This document shows positions 59,301 through 64,000 of a stretch of 64,000 nt of DNA, piece by piece (position 1 is the first letter of the stretch; every line of letters begins with the position of its first letter). The position numbers were made by a program, and so were the translations under genes. The notes below the pieces were generated by a model. That model searched no databases, was not told where the DNA came from, and worked only from the letters and a program-made list of their open reading frames with translations. The DNA lies in NCBI RefSeq assembly GCF_000165425.1, contig NW_001798969.1:233420-297419 (forward strand), in the 5' to 3' direction. This DNA comes from Paramecium tetraurelia. Taxonomy: Eukaryota; Ciliophora; Oligohymenophorea; Peniculida; Parameciidae.

Positions 59301-61535
59301 ATGATATAAGAAGAAGGAATTGAAAAGGAATGCATTAAAAATGATCATAAGGGTTGTTAAATCGTCGCCGTTGAACTTTCAGAGGAATTAAATAAAGAAA
59401 ATCATCAAAAAAAATATTATTGTGTTAAATGTTTAATTGACAAAATTGGAGTTAAAAAGATTGTTCCATATGATGATGAAGCAAAAAATAAGGCTAAATC
59501 TGAAGAGTTAAAAAAGAATGCAGTCTAACTGTTAGAGAGAAATTAAAAACTAATATTAGCAGTCAAATCAATAGAGCAAATTGGTTTAACACAATTTGAA
59601 GAATTGAAGAAATAGTTAGAAATACAAATTAATAATTAATAGAAAAAATTGATATCAATTATAGAGATTACCACTACAAACTCAGATTTAGAGCTTGTTT
59701 CGGCTTTTTATTAAGAGGATGGTGGGCTTGCAAGACATTCCCCCATTATAGATTATACTAAAATTACCGATTCCATAATCTAAATATAAACATTATTGTC
59801 ATAATTAGAAAATTTTGAAAAATTGCAAGAAGCAGACCAAGAGAAAATGAAATTTGAATAGCAATGCTACAATGACTTACTAATTGATGAAAAAATAAAA
59901 GTAAGTATATAATTTATTTTTAGAGAACTCCAGCGTTAAATTTGATGTGTGAAAATCATAAGATGGAGATTATTATGTTTAATTTAAATCAAACAGATCT
60001 TGAAAAAACAAATCCTTTGTTGTGTGTTGAATGCACATAAGATCTTATAACAAGAGGTAATAATGCTGTTTTTAATGTTATATCATTAAAAAAGGCTGAA
60101 GAAAAATGGAATGAATACATTAAAGATCAGTGTGAAAAAAGATTATAAAGGTAATCAAGACTTAATTAAGCTATTGGACTCATTAAAAAATTATAAGAAA
60201 AGTATAATTAGGAATTGAATAAAATGATTTAATCTTCAAATGACCAGTTAAAGAAAGAACCAAAGGAATACGAATAAATTATGAAATTGAAAGATACTAG
60301 ATTATAGAATTAAAAGAAACAAAGTCTTTATGAAATTATTAAAATTCTTGGTTAAACAGATTAATAAAAAAAGTAAGAATAAATTTCAAATTAAGAAGAT
60401 TCAAAATTTTACAATAGTCAAAAGAAAGTATTAGATGAATTAATTAAAGAAAACTTACTTGTTGAAAATTAAATTTAGTGGCTGTAAAACTTTGATACAT
60501 GTATAATATTATAATTATTTAGAACCAAAAAGATCAAATGATTCAGAAAATGAATAAGAATTAGTAGAATTTCTTAAAAAATCAACTATTCAAGATTTAT
60601 ATTTATCATTCTTTGAAATGTCATTTAACTCTTTAAGTTCTTTCAAAAAAGAAGAACAGGAATTATAACAAAAAGGAAAACTTACAAAGTTGTAATAATA
60701 AGATTTGGAAAATCAAAATGAAGCACTTTTGAATTAATAAAAATGGTATAAATTATTCTAAGAAAACTAAACTAAATTGGAAAGCTTTAAGAAGATCGAT
60801 GAACTGTAAAGGACCTAATTATAATTAGATGAATTATTATTATAAGATAATTAGAAAAAATAGGAGTTGAAGAAATACTAAGAACTTGTTGAAAATTATA
60901 ATGATTAATTATTGTCAGCAAAAGCTAAGTTTAAAGATTTTGATTGGCTTTCTGATAAAATTGGAGAATTAGAATAACTTTATAAAATAGGAAAACATTC
61001 TTTTGTAAAAGGAGACACTTCATTATTAACCAAAGATTACGCATCTCAATTATATTAATACTTAGAGAAAAGAACTAATTAAAAAATAAAAAATAAATAT
61101 TTGTTATATTCTTCAAAGAATCAGGGGTTATATACAGATATTTTTAACAAAAGCATAGATAAAATGTCTAATTTATTGTTTGTATTTAAGTCATATTCTG
61201 AATATATTTTTGGTGCATTTAGTCCTTGTTAATGTTTGATATAAAGTGGAGCATATCAAATAGATGAACAAGCATAATCATTTTTATTTTCTTAAACCAA
61301 CAACGAATTCTATCCTATATCAGATAAATCAAAAGCAATTTATTGTACAAAAGATCTATTAGTTTTTGGTTAAAGTGATCTTTTTATAAATTCAGGCTTT
61401 TAATCTGGATCATCACGATTAGGTGTATCATATTAATGTAATCAATATAATATACCTAATGTAAAAAATCGCCTATTTGGATAACCTGAGCCAAATATCA
61501 AAATATGCGAAGTTATCATGTTAACATTTGTTTGA
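59301..61535 (+). CDS. TLDc family, copy P1 (intact)
   Basis: ATG 59301, introns 59901-59923 and 60501-60522, TGA 61533-61535; 729 residues. First Cys/His unit (GIEKECIKNDHKGCQI ... YYCVKCLIDKIG, about 6-45), helices, second Cys/His unit (LMCENHKMEIIMF ... PLLCVECTQDLI), then long coiled coils from about 250 to 540. The C-terminal TLDc-like domain runs about 580-729: KMSNLLFVFKSYSEYIFGAF, SQTNNEFYPISDK, AIYCTKDLLVFG, SSRLGVSYQCNQYNIP, LFGQPEPNIKICEVIML. TLDc domains occur in oxidation-resistance (OXR1) proteins and can bind the V-ATPase; Cys/His plus TLDc resembles a ciliate-specific expansion. This is the only copy here without a frameshift. Confidence 0.8.
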
Positions 61536-61985
61536 AATATTATTTATAATCAATCATATCAAATTATAAAATCAGTTTTATTTAACAATTTAAATCAAAA
61601 TGCCCTTCCTATTATATAATTTGAATATCCTACTATTATATTAATTAATTTATTATAATCAGGGATTTTAGTTACATTAACTTATCATCATTTTTTCTAT
61701 TTTCTATAATAATAATAACAAAATATTCATCTATTTATTATTTTAAGAGTCCATCAGAATGAATATACAAATGACTGCATATTATTTATTTAGTATCATT
61801 ATCTATGTTTTATTTTCATTATGCTCCTCTTCAAGGACTTCATTAACTTATAATTAAGAATGGCTTATCAGTTGAAAATCTAAACAAAAGTTCAAAAAAA
61901 TTTTTTGTGAATTCCATAAATTTTTGATTTTATTATTTATTATAAATAATAGAATTTGAATCGATATATATTCAATAATTAAGAA
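61536..61985. other. Intergenic between TLDc copies P1 and P2
   Basis: 450 nt, AT-rich. The first ~100 nt are homologous to the 3' flank of copy B. No other feature. Confidence 0.6.
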
Positions 61986-63180
61986 ATGATATAAAAAGAA
62001 GAAGGAGTAAAGGAATGCATTAGAAATGACCATAAAGGGTTGTAAATTGTAGCTATTGACCTTTCGGAGGAATTTAATATAGAAAATGATTAAAAGAAAT
62101 ACTATTATTGTGTGAAATGTTTAATTGAGAAAATTGGAACTAAAAAGATTGTTCTATACGATGAAGCAAAAAATAAGGCAAAATCTATGAACGAAGAGTT
62201 AAAAAAGAGTGCATTTCAAACACGTCAATAAACAAAGGAGAGTTTTTAAAAACTATCGGAGGTGATAAAATTGATATAAGGAGAATATTAGACCAAGTTC
62301 GAGGATTTAAAGAAGCAGCTAGATTCATAAATAAATAATGAATAGAAAAAATTACAATCAGTACAAGAATCTGCTATCACAGATGATATTAAATTGTTGT
62401 CAAGTTGTTACTAGGAGGATGATAAAATAGCAAGTCATTCTCCCAATATAGATTATAAGGAAATTACAGAATTTTTAAGTTGAAATTAAAAAAATAATGT
62501 ATTAATTTGAAAATTTTGAATAATTGCAAGATGTAGACAAAGAAATAACGACTATAGAATAGACATGCTCAATTAATTTACATATGGATGATAAACAAAA
62601 GAGAACTCCAGCTTTAAAGTTTATTTGCGAAAGTCATAAAATGGAGATTATTATATTTAATTTAGATCAAACAGAATTTGAATAAACAAATCCTTTTTTA
62701 TGTGTTGAATGTGCATAAGATCTATTAACTAGAGGTAATAAGGCTGTTGCTCATACAATATCTTTGAAGAGAGCTGACGAAAAATGGAATGAATACATTA
62801 AAGATCAGTGTGAAAAAAGATTATAAAGGTAATCAATATTTTATTCAGCTATTGGATTCATTACTAAATTATAAGAAAAGTATAATTAGGTATTGAATAA
62901 AATGATTTAATCCTTTGATGACCAATTAAAAAAATACCCTAAAGAATATGAATAACTAATAAAATTGAAAGATACTCGATTATGGAACTAAGATAAGCAA
63001 ACCTTACATGAAATTATTAAAATTCTTGGTTAAACAGATTAATAACAAAAATAAGAATTAATTCAAAATTCAGAAGATTCATAATTTTTTGATTGTCAAA
63101 AGAAAGTATTGGGAGAGTTAATTAAAGAAAACTTACTCTTAGAAAATTCTATTTAATAGCTCTAGAACCATCATTTATGA
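61986..63180 (+). pseudogene. TLDc family, copy P2: truncated and frameshifted
   Basis: ATG 61986. Both Cys/His units are present (EGVKECIRNDHKGLQI, YYCVKCLIEKIG; ICESHKMEIIIF, PFLCVECAQDLL), but a TGA in frame (62480-62482, after TEFLS) interrupts it. One extra base relative to copy B restores the frame (EIKKIMYQFENFEQLQDVD). The homology then runs through QCEKRLQRQS to KENLLLENSIQQL and stops at TGA 63178-63180. The coiled coil and TLDc domain are missing, so the copy is about half length. Both family introns are absent. Span minus the extra base is 398 codons. A decaying partial duplicate. Confidence 0.78.
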
Positions 63181-63688
63181 ATATTAATTCCATTTTTTTG
63201 GAAAAATTTTTCATTCAACAATTATCTTTCTATTTAAAAAAAATTATTCATTTTATTTGTGTAATTATTGGTATAAGTTTCATTATTTATATAAAGAGAT
63301 GAGTACTTTTGAGTTTATTCTTTATTTTCTAATAAATATTACTTTATAAACACATCAATAAAAAATATATAAAATAAAAAACTAAATTATAAATTCTATA
63401 GAACAAAATTTAAAATTCACCGTCACACTGCTCTCTTTTTTTTCAATCAATACTTAAAGTTCAAATCAAAAATAAAAATTTTGATTAGGTTAAATAAATT
63501 GATCAGCTGTTAATAAATTGCAATTAATGAGTTATAATTGCCTAAGAAAACGAAAGAAATTTATTATAATTTTCTCTTAAGAATTATGTTGAAAAGTTCT
63601 TTAGGGCATTCAAATATTCATAAACTAATTGATTTATAATTATCTATAAACACAAAAATCTTACAAAAAATTCAAATCAATTTAATTA
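63181..63688. other. AT-rich intergenic
   Basis: 508 nt with long A/T runs. No sequence matching the missing half of copy P2 was recognised. Nothing else seen. Confidence 0.45.
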
Positions 63689-64000
63689 TCAAAGAAAAGT
63701 ATTCAGGATTGCCTCCTTTAACGTATCAACACTAATCAGGAGTTATTGATCGAACTTTTTAGAATTTACTAACATATGATAAAACTATTTAAAGATTAAT
63801 TTATTAGAAAAATACTATTTGTAAAATTAAAATAAATACTGGAATTTATTGTTTCAATAGGTGGTTCTATATATTTTCAGTATAAATTAATAACCTTATG
63901 AGAAGGTATTTTAATTAGAATTAATCCTAACTAATTCTGGAAATTTAGTTTTTAAAATATTTGAATAAAAATTGATATACTCACTCATGGTATCACCAGA
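63689..64000 (-). CDS. Possible 3' end of a further gene, partial
   Basis: The minus strand entering from the right edge reads SGDTMSEYINFYSNILKTKF then PELVRINSNQNTFSQ. A 28-nt intron-like sequence (GTTATTAA...ATATAG, about 63870-63897) lies downstream. A second open piece (MLVNSKKFDQQLLISVDTLK then EAILNTFL, TGA 63691-63689) looks coding, but I could not join the pieces cleanly. No family recognised. It may be the C-terminus of a protein that continues beyond the window. Confidence 0.35.

Noticed and set aside
1-64000. tRNA, rRNA or transposase genes
   Set aside because: Reading both strands I saw no cloverleaf-like gene, no rRNA sequence and no transposase motif; a covariance-model scan would be the decisive test.
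1-64000. Unexcised internal eliminated sequences (TA-bounded) as cause of the frameshifts
   Set aside because: The shifts are single-base, whereas internal eliminated sequences are about 26 bp or more and flanked by TA; no such insert was evident at the breaks.

Overview
This window is ciliate macronuclear DNA, most likely from Paramecium or a close relative. The reading frames make sense only if TAA and TAG encode glutamine and TGA is the sole stop. Coding regions are broken by very short introns: I placed 78, of about 17-32 nt, almost all GT(A)...(T)AG, and removing them restores intact frames whose lengths divide by three. Intergenic DNA is very AT-rich and genes are dense. Strands alternate often, and several gaps between divergent ATGs are only 20-49 nt. 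No tRNA, rRNA, transposon or CRISPR array was seen.

Layout, left to right. 1-6404: the 3' part of a secretory-granule-type protein (acidic Gly/Asp/Gln/His repeat plus beta/gamma-crystallin-like domain), then a convergent ferlin. 7041-12013: an EFHC1/Rib72-type axonemal protein, then three tandem arylamine N-acetyltransferases, one frameshifted. 12299-22316: an LRR protein, a TMBIM/BAX-inhibitor protein, a USP25/28-like deubiquitinase, a TPR protein, a decayed SCP-2 gene and a Gln/Asn-rich protein. 22497-31509: ribosomal protein L23a (uL23), a pseudokinase, ADF/cofilin, a multi-spanning ciliate membrane protein, an ACX4-like acyl-CoA oxidase/dehydrogenase and a KIF12-like kinesin. 31886-35044: a CBM20 protein and a tentative XPG/MKT1-like protein.

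35368-40604 and 59301-63180: four paralogues of a Cys/His-rich, coiled-coil, TLDc-domain family, two on each strand about 20 kb apart. Only one is intact. 41348-58468: a small hypothetical protein, a BLUF/TEX47-like protein, MCM8, a protein kinase, a small basic protein, a putatively lipidated pseudokinase, a GPHR/GTG-type channel, an Aurora-like kinase with a changed DFG motif, a C2H2/RS protein, a coiled-coil protein and a P4-ATPase flippase. The 3' end of a further minus-strand gene may lie at the right edge.

Many genes fit known ciliate biology: granule content and exocytosis (crystallin repeat protein, ferlin), cilia (EFHC, perhaps the TPR and coiled-coil proteins), and kinase expansion with several degenerate kinases. 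The most unusual feature is the TLDc family, which combines duplication, apparent mosaicism, precise intron loss, an apparent exonised intron remnant and independent frameshifts.
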